Shown here: in pieces, positions 54,325-64,000 of the stretch
How positions within the stretch are numbered: position 1 is the stretch's first letter
How the letters are laid out: each line of letters opens with the position of its first letter
DNA from: Tausonia pullulans
Taxonomy: Eukaryota; Basidiomycota; Tremellomycetes; Cystofilobasidiales; Mrakiaceae
Assembly (NCBI GenBank): GCA_951802195.1
Contig: OX637630.1
Coordinates: forward strand, 992,001-1,056,000
Length of the DNA: 64,000 nt
Direction: 5' to 3'
Position numbers and translations under genes: made by a program
The notes under the pieces: model-generated
What the model was told of the DNA's origin: nothing
The model's input: only the letters and a program-made list of their open reading frames with translations
The model's database searches: none

Positions 54325-57282
54325 TCAGCTGGAAATGGTATTGACTTTCACGACGACTGCGTCACCAGACGACGCCTTCTTTTCCTTCGAGATCTCGGCC
54401 TCCTCCTCGGGAGAAAGTCCGCCAACGACAGCTGGGTCGACCTTGTTCTCGGCGACGAGGTGGTTGAAGGGGCCCTAGTTGTAGAAGCGCGAGAGTTAGC
54501 GGAAAGCCAGAGAAGTCCCATCACGTCGAAGGGCCGCACCTTGAATGTCTTGCGGGCAAAAAGAGCCCAAAAGCTGAGGGATCCAAAAAGGATGATTCCG
54601 ACGGCGACTGGGGTGTAGTTGAGAGTCTGAATGTAGAAGGACGGTCAGTGTCACTCTCGTACGTTCCTCTGGAAGGAAACCTAGCCCACCTGAGAGTCGA
54701 CGGGGTTCGCGGTTGGCAAACAGAAGACGACCGAGATGAAGAGGACCCAGAGGCAAGCTACAATCCCGATAGGCCTGAGGGAAAGATATCAGAGAGAACT
54801 TGTAACACCAACTTGCTGCATAGCACCCACCTGGACAGCTTGCCGAGAGAGAACGGTCCCTTCACAAAAGGGTAAAGGAGAGCCAAAAAGATTGGAATGC
54901 CATAGGAGACGCTGATTGAGGGAGTCAAGTCGTCAATAAGAGATTTGAAGAAGCAAGATGAGGGAGAATATACTGACTAGAGTCCGATAGTGGCAATCGA
55001 CGTGGCGGCGGAAAAGGCCACCGAGCTAGCAGATCGCACGGATATACATTTCAGGAACATGGTCCTATTTTTTCATTTCCAACATCCCCTATGGCCAGGC
55101 GACTAACCTTCCGATGGAAGGAAGAGCCAGTAAGAAGGCAAGGAGGCAGGCGAGCCAGACGGCACGCTGAAAATGGAGATGCAGAGTCAGCGTCCAGTCT
55201 ACGCAGTGGTCTCTCCGGAGTAAGAACATACGGTTGGAGACTGGTTTCGAGAGTCGACATGAGCGAAAAAGCGGGGGATTCCACCGTCACGGGCGAACGA
55301 ATACATCATGCGTGAATTGGAGGTGATGGAGAAAAGTCCACAGTGCCAGACGCAGACTGAGTGGAAAACCGATCAACTCTTTCTCTCATCGTACAACTCG
55401 TTCAATGAAGCTAGGCTCACCAAGGACAAGGCACACTTGCGGCATCAAGTGAAGGAACGGTCAGACACTGCAAGACCGAGCGCAAGGCAGGAACACCGAC
55501 TCACTCAACACCTTGCCTCCAGTGAGACCAAAGATGTCGGTCAGGATTTGGAGCACAGGTTGGTCGGATCCCACGGTTCCCACATAGTCTTGGATGGAGA
55601 AGAGGAGCGAGAGGATGAGGAAGAATCTGAGGCAGGTCGGTGTCAATCTCCCCTCATACGCTCAGCTTGAGATTGGTCCAATCGAGGGCTTACCCAAAGA
55701 TTGCCGAGACTCCTACGGACATGAGGACGCCCAATGGGGCGGACCGGGCGGCGTTGTGGGTCTCCTCAGACATATGAGCGCTGGGCTCAGATGGAAAGTC
55801 AATCTCACTGTTGCGAAACGAGTGCAAGTGACGCAGGGATAAAGTGTTCGAGTGAGTACACACCTTGCGTCGAAACCGGTGATGGTGTACTGGTATTGTT
55901 CGTGGGAGGCAAGGGTCAATAACTGCAGCGAATGCTGCTGTTGGAAGGACGAACCTGAGCCATAAGGATTCCGATGATGGCCACATCTGTCTGAAGCGAG
56001 TCAGCGCAGGAGCATGTCTAAGCGCAGGATATTCCGAGCCGACCCACACGCAGAGCTGGCCCGCTCAGACCATCCTCCGGTGTTGTCGGTAAACGTGGTG
56101 AAGACAAACTTGGCCGTCTGGTGCTTCGGCGCGGCGGCGAGGACAGCGACGGCGAAGGAGAAGATGCCGAGTGAATGAAGAGTGACCGAGACGTTGTTGA
56201 GAATGCCCAAGGTCCCAACGCCAAAACTCAATATGGGGAGAAATTGAGCCAGCTGAAGTCTGTCCCAGATCGGGGGTCGATGCAACTCACGTATTGATGA
56301 TGCCGTGGCTGACGAGCAATGCGGCGTGGATTCCGATCTTCCTTGCCGGGGTAGGATCGAACGAAGTACCAGCAGCAGCTGTCGCGGCAATCAGGCCGGC
56401 GAGTCCAAAGGTGATACCGGTTGTGACAGCGACTGAAGAAGAGGAAGGGATACAGGACGCTAGTCATAATCCGATCCGAATTGAACACGAAGTGCAGGTA
56501 ATTGCAAACAGACCTTGTCCAAGGAGATTGAACCATCCAGTTATGTAGCTCCAGAAAGCCTTGTGTTTGGAAGGAGCAATGCTCGCCGCCCAGTGATAAG
56601 GCCCGCCACTGTGGAACCGCGCGCCTCTCATCAGGAATCGTCGATAACATATGGGGCCATGTGAAGTATGCTGCTCACGATGTTGGGACTGCAGAGACAA
56701 TTTCTCCCATTGATGTGGCGACGAAGAGGGTAAAGAAGCAGACGATGACCCATCCCCAGACCCTGTCGAGCAGTGGAAAATCAGCTAAGTCTGACGTCGG
56801 TTGAGGCTGCCCACTATCTCTCACATAACAGCGGGGCCACCTGTATTCAGTCCAAAGCTAAAGAGGGTACTAATGCCCGTGATAACACTAAAGCAAATCC
56901 GGGTAATCAGTATACACCAAAGCGAGAGAGGACCGACAAGGAGTGAGCGTTGATAACTGTGTCTCTCAAACTCACCTGATGATGGAAAAGGAGACACCAA
57001 AATTTTGCTGATGGGAAGCAACAGAGACAGAGACAGAGGTGAAGGCGAGGCAAGCGGGAGGGCGCAAGAGTTAGCCATAACTGAATGAAACCCCCCGTCC
57101 TGAGATTCAACGATATGACGTCGTCGAGTTGGATGAGGACGACGGACCAGGAGACCCCAGCCTCGCTTGAGTTCCTGGTCAAAGCCGAGTTCGGCGAGCC
57201 TGTCGGCGTCAGAGTCATGGACGCCGGCGTGTTCGATAGATGTCGGCTCGGTGAAGTACACTGGCGGAGAAGATGATGACAT
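54325..57282 (-). CDS. APC-superfamily amino-acid permease
   Basis: A 12-helix plasma-membrane or vacuolar transporter of the amino acid/choline permease type. Nineteen exons on the minus strand give 548 residues: 57282-57148, 57007-56976, 56887-56825, 56762-56679, 56608-56514, 56432-56291, 56226-56048, 55986-55955, 55889-55864, 55780-55694, 55626-55505, 55435-55421, 55356-55232, 55166-55108, 55025-54978, 54911-54831, 54774-54690, 54626-54540 and 54474-54325. Signature stretches: DADRLAELGFDQELKRGW, QNFGVSFSIIS, TSMGEIVSAVPTSGGPYHWA, TGFDASAHMSEETHNAA, SFARDGGIPRFFAHV. These match fungal GABA/amino-acid permeases (Uga4-like) more than the YAT family. Exon 12 is only 15 nt, and the acceptor of exon 7 is an unusual GAG. 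Substrate cannot be told; GABA, choline or other amino acids are possible. Confidence 0.92.
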
Positions 57283-58973
57283 CTTGTTGCTGAGGAAAGA
57301 GGGAGCAGGAGAGAGGGCGGTGCAGGAATGGGCTGGTATTGATTGGGCCGAATCGCAAGGATGAGCTGCTTGGAGATGATGGAAGACGGCAGGTATGCGG
57401 TGATCGGCGCTGGCTCTGTGAGGAGCGGTGAACGACGAAAAAGAGATACTGATCGAGCCGTTGATGGTTGGGAATAAAAGGAGATGGACGAGAAGAGAAG
57501 GGAGGCATCAATGAAAGCAGTCAAGGGACACGGCGGCCTCGGCTTATCTATCGGTCATGGGACTCGGACTCGGTTAGGGTGGAGTAGATTCAAGGAGGTA
57601 GAAGAGCGCGCCCGCGGCCGAGCTCTACTCTTGCCGCCCATGTGTTGTTCGGATCTTTTCCCGAAAAGCCGGACCGGGCGGTTGAATGAGATGAAGCTGA
57701 AGTATGTTGATTGAGCTCGAGATTCTTCTCCCAAAAGAGACAGACAGGTCTTACCACTAGCGCAGCCGCGCGCGCGACATATCATGCTTGGCTGTTCTTG
57801 TGTGGCTTGCTGCGCCTTGTCAAGCAGACCCTCGATTCATCTGAAATGAGAAATTCGAATGGCTACTCTCTTCTCTCACCCTTAGAGCGAAACGTTGACG
57901 AGAATACTTTGAGAAAGCGTCGACACGATAAGGCAAGTAATCAAACTCCGCCGAGGCGTGCCCTCGCCAAATCATGGAGTTTCAGCGAGAAGTTCTCGAA
58001 AGGGGCGAGTGTCAGACATCTCAAGCTCTCGACGCCCGCGCGCTCATACACCGGCGACCGACGGGGAAAGGAAAGAGCTCAAAGCAGAACGCTCGTCAAG
58101 TCAATTTCAAGGATCAACTTTCCAGTTTTCGTCTTCCCCTTCCTTTGCTTCACCAATCCTGCCTTGACTCTCCCACCATCATCGAACGGACCCCGCTCGC
58201 GGACTGCGTGCTCAAAGCTCATATTCACGAGCGATACGGTCCACGTAAAGCTATTTAACGCACACTCTGCAATCTTCGGCTTCAATCTGGGCAGCTCGCG
58301 CCAAACTACGAGAGATAAGGATAGGGCAAGCGCCGGTCGTCTTGGTGGTCAAGCGGGTGAAGTACGAGTCGAGGAGGACGGCAAGGTCTTTAAGGTCGAA
58401 CTCGCCGAAGAGACCTGTAATCTGAGTCCTCGAATGAGTTTGTTCGATAACCAGGCTGCTTCATGGAAGAGACGGGGTACTCGCGTCAAGTACGTTCGAG
58501 GGAGGGCCAGAGTACAAGTTAGCGACGTGGAACCGCAACGGAAAGGCCCAAAAGTGCTGAAACCGAGTGTAGAAGAACATGGTCGTGTGTCAGGTCTTGA
58601 GACGGCCAGGTGGAGTGGAGGAGACCAGGAACAAGGGACAAGGTTCGGCACTAGGTTGGAACGCGGGCCAGCACGGATCCTTTAGCTGTCGCCCTTTTCA
58701 CATGCTACACCGACCATCAGCCTAGAGAGTGGATTTCCAGGAAAAGTAATGGATTAGGCCACCGCTTCTGGTGGCATGTCACCTTGAGGCGCGTAAGAAG
58801 TAAAGTCTGCCGACGCGGACCTGCGGCATTTCCTTCAGTGTAAATGTGTCATGTTGGCTTCTTTTGGAAACCTTATGGGAGTTACTGGTCAATAAACAAG
58901 GACATACGCATATTAAGTCTTATGCAGGTCTACAAAAGCAGGAAGGGCAAAACGCGAGATATAGAAGAAATGA
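57283..58973. other. Region upstream of the permease with an orphan open frame
   Basis: These 1691 bases separate the permease start from the chitin synthase stop, both on the minus strand. They must contain the permease promoter. The plus strand carries an uninterrupted frame at 57846-58685. The part after 58690 is less GC-rich and empty. Confidence 0.4.
57846..58685 (+). CDS. Orphan open reading frame, uncertain
   Basis: An uninterrupted plus-strand frame of 279 residues from the ATG at 57846 (open further upstream to a TTG at 57711). It is rich in Arg, Lys and Ser and has one hydrophobic stretch (INFPVFVFPFLCFTNPALTL). I recognise no domain. It is antisense to both neighbours and lies in the permease promoter. 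A frame this long is unusual for non-coding sequence here, but GC-rich DNA produces many long chance frames, and the lack of introns is unlike the neighbours. It may be a young gene or noise. Confidence 0.2.
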   Translation: MRNSNGYSLLSPLERNVDENTLRKRRHDKASNQTPPRRALAKSWSFSEKFSKGASVRHLKLSTPARSYTGDRRGKERAQSRTLVKSISRINFPVFVFPFLCFTNPALTLPPSSNGPRSRTACSKLIFTSDTVHVKLFNAHSAIFGFNLGSSRQTTRDKDRASAGRLGGQAGEVRVEEDGKVFKVELAEETCNLSPRMSLFDNQAASWKRRGTRVKYVRGRARVQVSDVEPQRKGPKVLKPSVEEHGRVSGLETARWSGGDQEQGTRFGTRLERGPARIL

Positions 58974-61900
58974 CTAGTTGCCCGTGAAAAGCCTCACAAC
59001 GAGGAACATGCACGAACCGAGGAGACGCTGTCCAGGAGCGGGTCAGATATGCGACCGAGGGAAAGAGAAACAGAGAAGTCGACTCACGACGATACTCGTC
59101 GCAGCGACAAAGCCGAGGATAACGACCATGTAGACAGCTTGTTTCGAGCCGGGATCCGAAAAGCTCGACGCAGATGAGCCAGAGAGGATGGCTGCGGCGA
59201 GGGTGCCATTGGACATGACTGTGGGGTAAAAGGAGATCAGTTTGACAACCTTTCGTTGGGAAACGGAGATAGAAGCGCACCCCAGAAGCTGGTGGGAGGT
59301 GGATCATCGATCAGCAAATTGGACTCAAAGCTGGTTCACTCAAAGGAACACTCACAGAAGGACATTAGTCCGGAAAGAGGCGTCTGCGACGTAGAAGCGT
59401 CAGCTTGAAACAGCTTGCAGCAGTCCTCGAGACAAGACTCACAATAGTCCTTCTCTATCTCCAGCCTCTGCTTCGCGCTCGGTGCAGCCTTCCTCGACGG
59501 CGTAGCGACTTTATCCGGGTATTTGCATTGTTTGATGCTCGAGAGAGCTTCATCGTAGAAAGCGTCGATCTCGCCTTGGTCGGCAGGGAGCTCGACGTCG
59601 ACCTCGTGGCCGGACCCGGAGACGTCACCAAGGTCCTTGGAGGGTGGGCGGGCGACATCTTCGCCTTTCGTGCCCCAGCTAAAAGTATCCGAGAGCCAAA
59701 TCAGCAGGTAAGCCAATGAATGAAGCCGGGAAAGAAAAACGAACGAGAAATCGTGCACTAGAAAGAGAGAAAATGGGTTGTCAGCTCACACACGGTCCTA
59801 CGGAACAGGGAATTCGAAGGCGCGCACAGTTGGCAAAGGCGTAGCTGATTATGCGAGCGATGGACAATCAGTACTTGACCAGAGGAAAGGAGCAGACGCG
59901 CGGATTTACATGGAAAGGACGTTGATGTAAGTTGGACTCAGCACCATGTATTGCCAGAAGCTCGTAATGAGATGCCACGGGTCGAGCGCGAGGCAGCTCG
60001 AAAGGAAGTAGACTCCGCTGTTCGTGGACATCAGTGAAGTTCTTGGTCACTCATAAGAAAGGGAGAAGCACACACTAAGTCGCAAGCACCGAGAGGACCA
60101 TCTGCGCGTAGACTGGGTCACCGTAGTTCTTGGACGCTTTTATGATGCAGAGAATTGTAGCCTAAGAGATCAGAGAAGATCCACATCAGTCAACAGCGAG
60201 ACAGGGCAGAGTGTAAAGGAGTGGCTACGCACAACGACAAGATAGATGGTGAGGATGCCAAAGCCCCAGATGACCGTGAGATATTTGTAGCGGGATCCCT
60301 TGGGCCGATTGCCCATGGAGAACAGGAAGCAAGCGACGACTAGGCCGATGTAGATGTACTTTGGTGAGCGAGTGGAGATCAGCCAGATTTGCCCGAAAGT
60401 TGACTGCAAGCCGAGAATAGCGGACCTGGCACATGATGTTGAGGACGGCGATGTTCTTGATGCCGAGCGAGGGGTCCTCAAGAGATGAGATCAGGATAAC
60501 GCTGAGGGGAAGCCAATCAGTATCCATTTGTGAGGCTGTAGTAGGCCATGTTTCACGCTCACAAAAAGATGTAGTAGTTTGCCTGACACCAATGCTTGTC
60601 AGCGAGGTGCCTTGTCAGCAGAACGCTAGTCGGGTGCACTCACAACGGCGAACCAGGAGAACAGAAGGGTGATGGCGTTATAGACCGCCTCAAAGGTAAG
60701 AAAGACCTTGCGCACGGCCGAGTGGTTGCTCTGCCAGATCCGGTTTGTATGCGCGAGTGCATAGATAGAAGCGAAGAAACTGGGCCGAACGAGACATGTG
60801 AGAAAACTGGGCATGTCAAAATGGGCAGGGAAGGGCACACCTTCCGTTGAGCCACCGCCGACGTTGAAGGATAAACTCGGTAAAATCCTCCGGGACATCG
60901 GTCTCGCCGACAGCGTCTTTGACATAGCGGAGGACCCAGGGTCGCGAGCCTGTAGGGTTGCAGATTAACTCAAAGCAGAGAATCCTCTGGAAGGAGAAAC
61001 GTCAGTAAGACTAGAAAACAGGTTCACAAAGTATGCGTATGTGCGCACGTCTTCTGCGAGGTACATGTTCCGCTCAAAGACGCCAGCGGTCGCCGAGACA
61101 CCTGGGACACCGTTCATGTGCGTCTCGCCAAGAAAGTACTTTTGGAGCGGACCCTCGCCGTTGGACCCGTTCTTGAGTGCGAGATACCGATAGGCGGAGA
61201 AAGCGCCGGGGAGAACAGAGATATAGCCGAACGAGCTTTCGGTGGGCTTGCTGTAGAAGGATGAAGGAACGAGGTGAGTGATACGTCTTAGACAAGAACA
61301 GGCTCAAGAAGAGCGACGTACTCCAGGATGTTGCTGATGAACAAGCAGAGCAAAGGCGCTCAGCACTCGCAGACGGACAGTAAGGAGTAAAAGGAAGCTT
61401 ACCTCATTTTGTACTCAAAGTTCTGGGACGCGACTGTTTATCAGCAGGGCTCTGAAGTCAGCATCTGCGTCTTAATTCGTGAAAGGCAGAGAAAACACCA
61501 ACCAAGCGGGTTAAGTAGCTTGCGCCACAACGGGCCCTTGTAGGTCGCGATCTCGCCACAGGCGCCTCCGACGTTGGATGAACGATCAAATACTTTCCAA
61601 AGTTTATAAATGCCTGAAGAAGCCCCCGTGTCAGTTGTGCCGACTCAAAGGCGCAGTGGAGGAGATACGTACTGGCAGGGCCAGGACGCGTGCCGACCTG
61701 CATCAAAGTGAAAGATGGAAGGCATCAGTCCCGCTTTGCAGGTAATGGAAGCTCCGTCTTTCACTCACATCCAGCAGAATGCAGACGTTCGGCTCGAGCG
61801 TTGCTGCGAACGCGTTGAAGAACCCTGTTCGCGTCCCGTCAGCGCCCGGTCCTCGAAGCCGAAAGCGACACGATGACTCACAGCGGTGCGAGTTGATCTT

Positions 61901-63812
61901 GCGCTCGTTATTCTCCTTGAGGCAGAAGAGGATCTGACAGGGCACAATTTGTTTACCTTTGCTCTTCCCAAAGTCATAATTGTACTCCGGGTCGAGGGCG
62001 AAGGAGGTTGTATATTCGAAAAGGTGGGCCTGGACGGGGACGCCGCCGGGTCCCGTATTCTTCATGAGGCCTGCAGATAGGGAATGTGAGCAGATCAACG
62101 CCTGTGCGGGGAGGTTATAGGAGACGCCCGGGGCTAGCTCTGACCGTCACGATAGACTCCGAGCGCGGTCAGAACATCAAGAACCTTTGGGTGAATATGC
62201 GCGCGGCCGTCGGCGACGATGGAGACAACGACCTGATTGAACACAGTGTCAGCCTCGATCGTGTTCTCTGAAAAGGCGCTGGCACACCTTCTTCCAGCCT
62301 TCGGGACCCCAGCTCGAGTTGGACCGCTGACAGAGCTGGCTGATGTTTTTCATAACTCCGTAAAGTGTGCGAAGGAAGAGGACCTCATCCTCCTTCAGAT
62401 TGAGTAGAGGTTAGCCCAGAGGCTTGAGACGAGTCAAGGGGAATGTCGCGTACTGAATACATCGTGATGACGATGAAGATCTCGGTCCGCCTGCCGAGCG
62501 CGATCTGCCGAAGGGAGAAGCCGTTCTCCTGGAAATGGTCCGGGTCACAAGTGACAGCCGTGTACCTGTTGACAGCTCAAGTCAGTTCTCTCCGCTCATT
62601 AATGGCGCTTCCACCTCGTGGGCTCACGTCGTGCAAGCTTTCTCCTTGTCCGCTTTCCTCGGCAGCAGCGCCGCTAGCCTCGTCGGTACTGGAGCATCGA
62701 TGCTGAGGTTCCCACTGGCCGTCAGCCGGACTTTTCGGCGTGTCTTGTTCCTTCTCAGTAGGCGACCCTCTGGTGCGGGCCCAAAGTGGAGCTGCGAGGT
62801 GTCTCCCCCTCCCGAGGCGTCAGGGTCGAGCAGGCTCGCAGGGTCATCGACAGCCGCCTGGTCCTCGCCGTCACCACCAGCAAGAGTAGAACCATCGAGC
62901 GGAACTTTCTCGTCGTTGAACGTGGTTTCGCCGATGTCGGCCGAGTAATGCTGTAGCGCGCCGTCGATGTCCTCGTTGTCGGGGCCGGGCGTGGGCGAGC
63001 GAGAGCGAAGCCGTGAGGGGCGGTTCTCTCCAAAGCGGTCCGAGGGGTCGTAGCGTCCGTCGTAGCCAGCGTAGAGTTCCTGTTACAGGGGCGAGGCGAT
63101 GAGAGGGGAGAATTTAGAGTCAATGCGACGGCCGTGGGTAGAGAAGACGCCCCGGCCTTGGCCGACACACGCCGAGCGACAGACTCACTGGGTCATACGC
63201 CTGGCCCGGGTGAGCAGCCGGTGGAACAATCAGATGAGGAGAAGCCCTCGATCCGTAGGAGAGGCTGCTAGCATGAACGAAAGAGGGCGGCGCTGGATGC
63301 TGGCCGTTGACCGAGGCCATGGTGGCTTCAAAGGCGCCCGCGGCTGCAGCCCGGGGGGGGGAGAGAATTCGCATGGGCGGAGGCGTTGTCGACGTCGATG
63401 CATATGGCGTATAAAATGGGCTGACTGAGGGAGCCAGTGGCATCTGGGAAGGTGGAGGCGAGGTGTAATGCGGTGCGTTAAACGACGGAGGAGGAGGTTG
63501 AGAGGCCGCTCCTAGCGAGCGCGTGTTGGTCGTGCCGTAGCCACCTCCTCCACCCGGAGCGTACCCGAGGCTCGCGTACTCGCGATCCCCTGGGTATGTG
63601 TCATGTTCGTCGTAAGCACCTTGAGGAAGAACGCCGTACCCTCCTGGGCCAATCGACTGCCCGCCGGCGCCATACCCTCCAGGCTGATGGAGCGAGTCCT
63701 GTTGCTGAACGGAGGCCGCCCGCTGCTGGGGATCAGGGTAGCCGAGCTCAAAGCGCTCATTGTCTGAGAGGGGTGGGGGAGGTGGGCGGTGGCTGTGGTA
63801 CGCGTTGTACAT
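58974..63812 (-). CDS. Chitin synthase, division 1 (class I-III type)
   Basis: Membrane enzyme that polymerises N-acetylglucosamine from UDP-GlcNAc into cell-wall chitin. I resolved 26 exons on the minus strand, closing at 1063 residues: 63812-63189, 63079-62628, 62565-62454, 62392-62288, 62232-62145, 62070-61882, 61824-61769, 61697-61673, 61613-61503, 61433-61403, 61333-61322, 61250-61049, 60986-60841, 60779-60644, 60582-60563, 60501-60426, 60358-60233, 60161-60076, 60017-59910, 59844-59828, 59757-59745, 59678-59443, 59383-59356, 59288-59281, 59218-59088 and 59027-58974. The first 370 residues are Pro/Gly/Ser-rich. [11 protein letters not shown] opens the conserved part, then [12 protein letters not shown] (about 397), the EDR block, and the catalytic [11 protein letters not shown] (about 714). 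A C-terminal cluster of membrane helices surrounds the WGTKG motif. Seven exons are 25 nt or shorter. The exact class is not settled. Confidence 0.95.
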
Positions 63813-64000
63813 ATTGTGCTCGAGCTGGATGGATGGATGAATCGGTCTCGACTAGGCGAAAGAAAGTGGAGGGGGGGGTTGCTTGAGTAAAGGCGTCACT
63901 TGAGCCACAGGCAGGAGCGGTTGAGAGTGTGTGAATCGAAGAAGAGCGGGATGGGAGGTCGGATCACGCGGAAGAGTAAGGTGGGGGGATGATGAGTGGG
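63813..64000. promoter_or_regulatory. Chitin synthase promoter / leader
   Basis: The last 188 bases of the window lie upstream of the chitin synthase start codon on the minus strand. They hold C/T-rich tracts when read on that strand, fitting a fungal 5' leader. Confidence 0.4.

Noticed and set aside
1-64000. Search for transposons, virus-derived elements, CRISPR and secondary-metabolite clusters
   Set aside because: No transposase, reverse transcriptase, integrase, terminal repeats, spaced repeats or biosynthetic core enzymes were seen; genes are mostly ordinary housekeeping ones.

Overview
This is a nuclear window from an intron-dense, GC-rich fungus. The gene content is fungal: SEC72, a two-domain DPH2, a single-polypeptide FGAM synthase, a division-1 chitin synthase and YAK1. 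Nearly all genes are split by 50-90 nt GT-AG introns, and the proteins carry long Ser/Pro/Gln-rich tails. Together these suggest a basidiomycete yeast, most likely of the Pucciniomycotina (Rhodotorula/Sporobolomyces-like). The placement is an inference from gene style, not from a search. I rebuilt exon chains by hand for every recognisable gene; most close exactly in frame.

Layout. 1-4097 (-): N-terminal part of the SWR1 chromatin remodeller, cut by the window edge. 4450-5029 (+): FMC1, F1-ATPase assembly. 5534-6882 (+): RCC1-repeat protein resembling ATS1. 6980-8473 (-): SEC72, ER translocation. 9427-11292 (+): CTK2-type cyclin of the CTD kinase. 11922-17340 (+): YAK1 kinase. 18050-20632 (-): unrecognised protein with two membrane segments. 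21593-35415 (+): a TOM1/HUWE1-type HECT ubiquitin ligase of about 3971 residues in 20 exons. 36605-38718 (+): unrecognised thioredoxin-fold protein with a WCEGC site. 38969-41515 (-): DPH2, diphthamide synthesis. 41862-46442 (+): ADE6, purine synthesis. 46684-47972 (+): WW-domain, Gly-rich protein. 48620-51622 (+): RAD21 cohesin kleisin. 52031-53950 (-): cyclopropane-synthase-family methyltransferase. 54325-57282 (-): APC amino-acid permease. 58974-63812 (-): chitin synthase in 26 exons.

Most genes are core housekeeping genes and do not form a functional cluster. SWR1, CTK2 and RAD21 act on chromatin or transcription, and two divergent pairs (SWR1/FMC1 and DPH2/ADE6) share promoters of about 350 bp. 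I saw no transposon, virus-derived element, tRNA, rRNA or CRISPR.

The most unusual aspect is gene architecture. There are many microexons of 6-25 nt. One 21-nt exon carries the catalytic cysteine of the HECT ligase. The chitin synthase has seven exons of 25 nt or less. First coding exons are often tiny (9-39 nt), one intron is of the GC-AG type, and two introns hold or flank long homopolymer runs. No clearly new molecular system was found; the candidates for undescribed genes are the two-membrane-segment protein, the WCEGC protein and a 279-codon orphan frame at 57846-58685.
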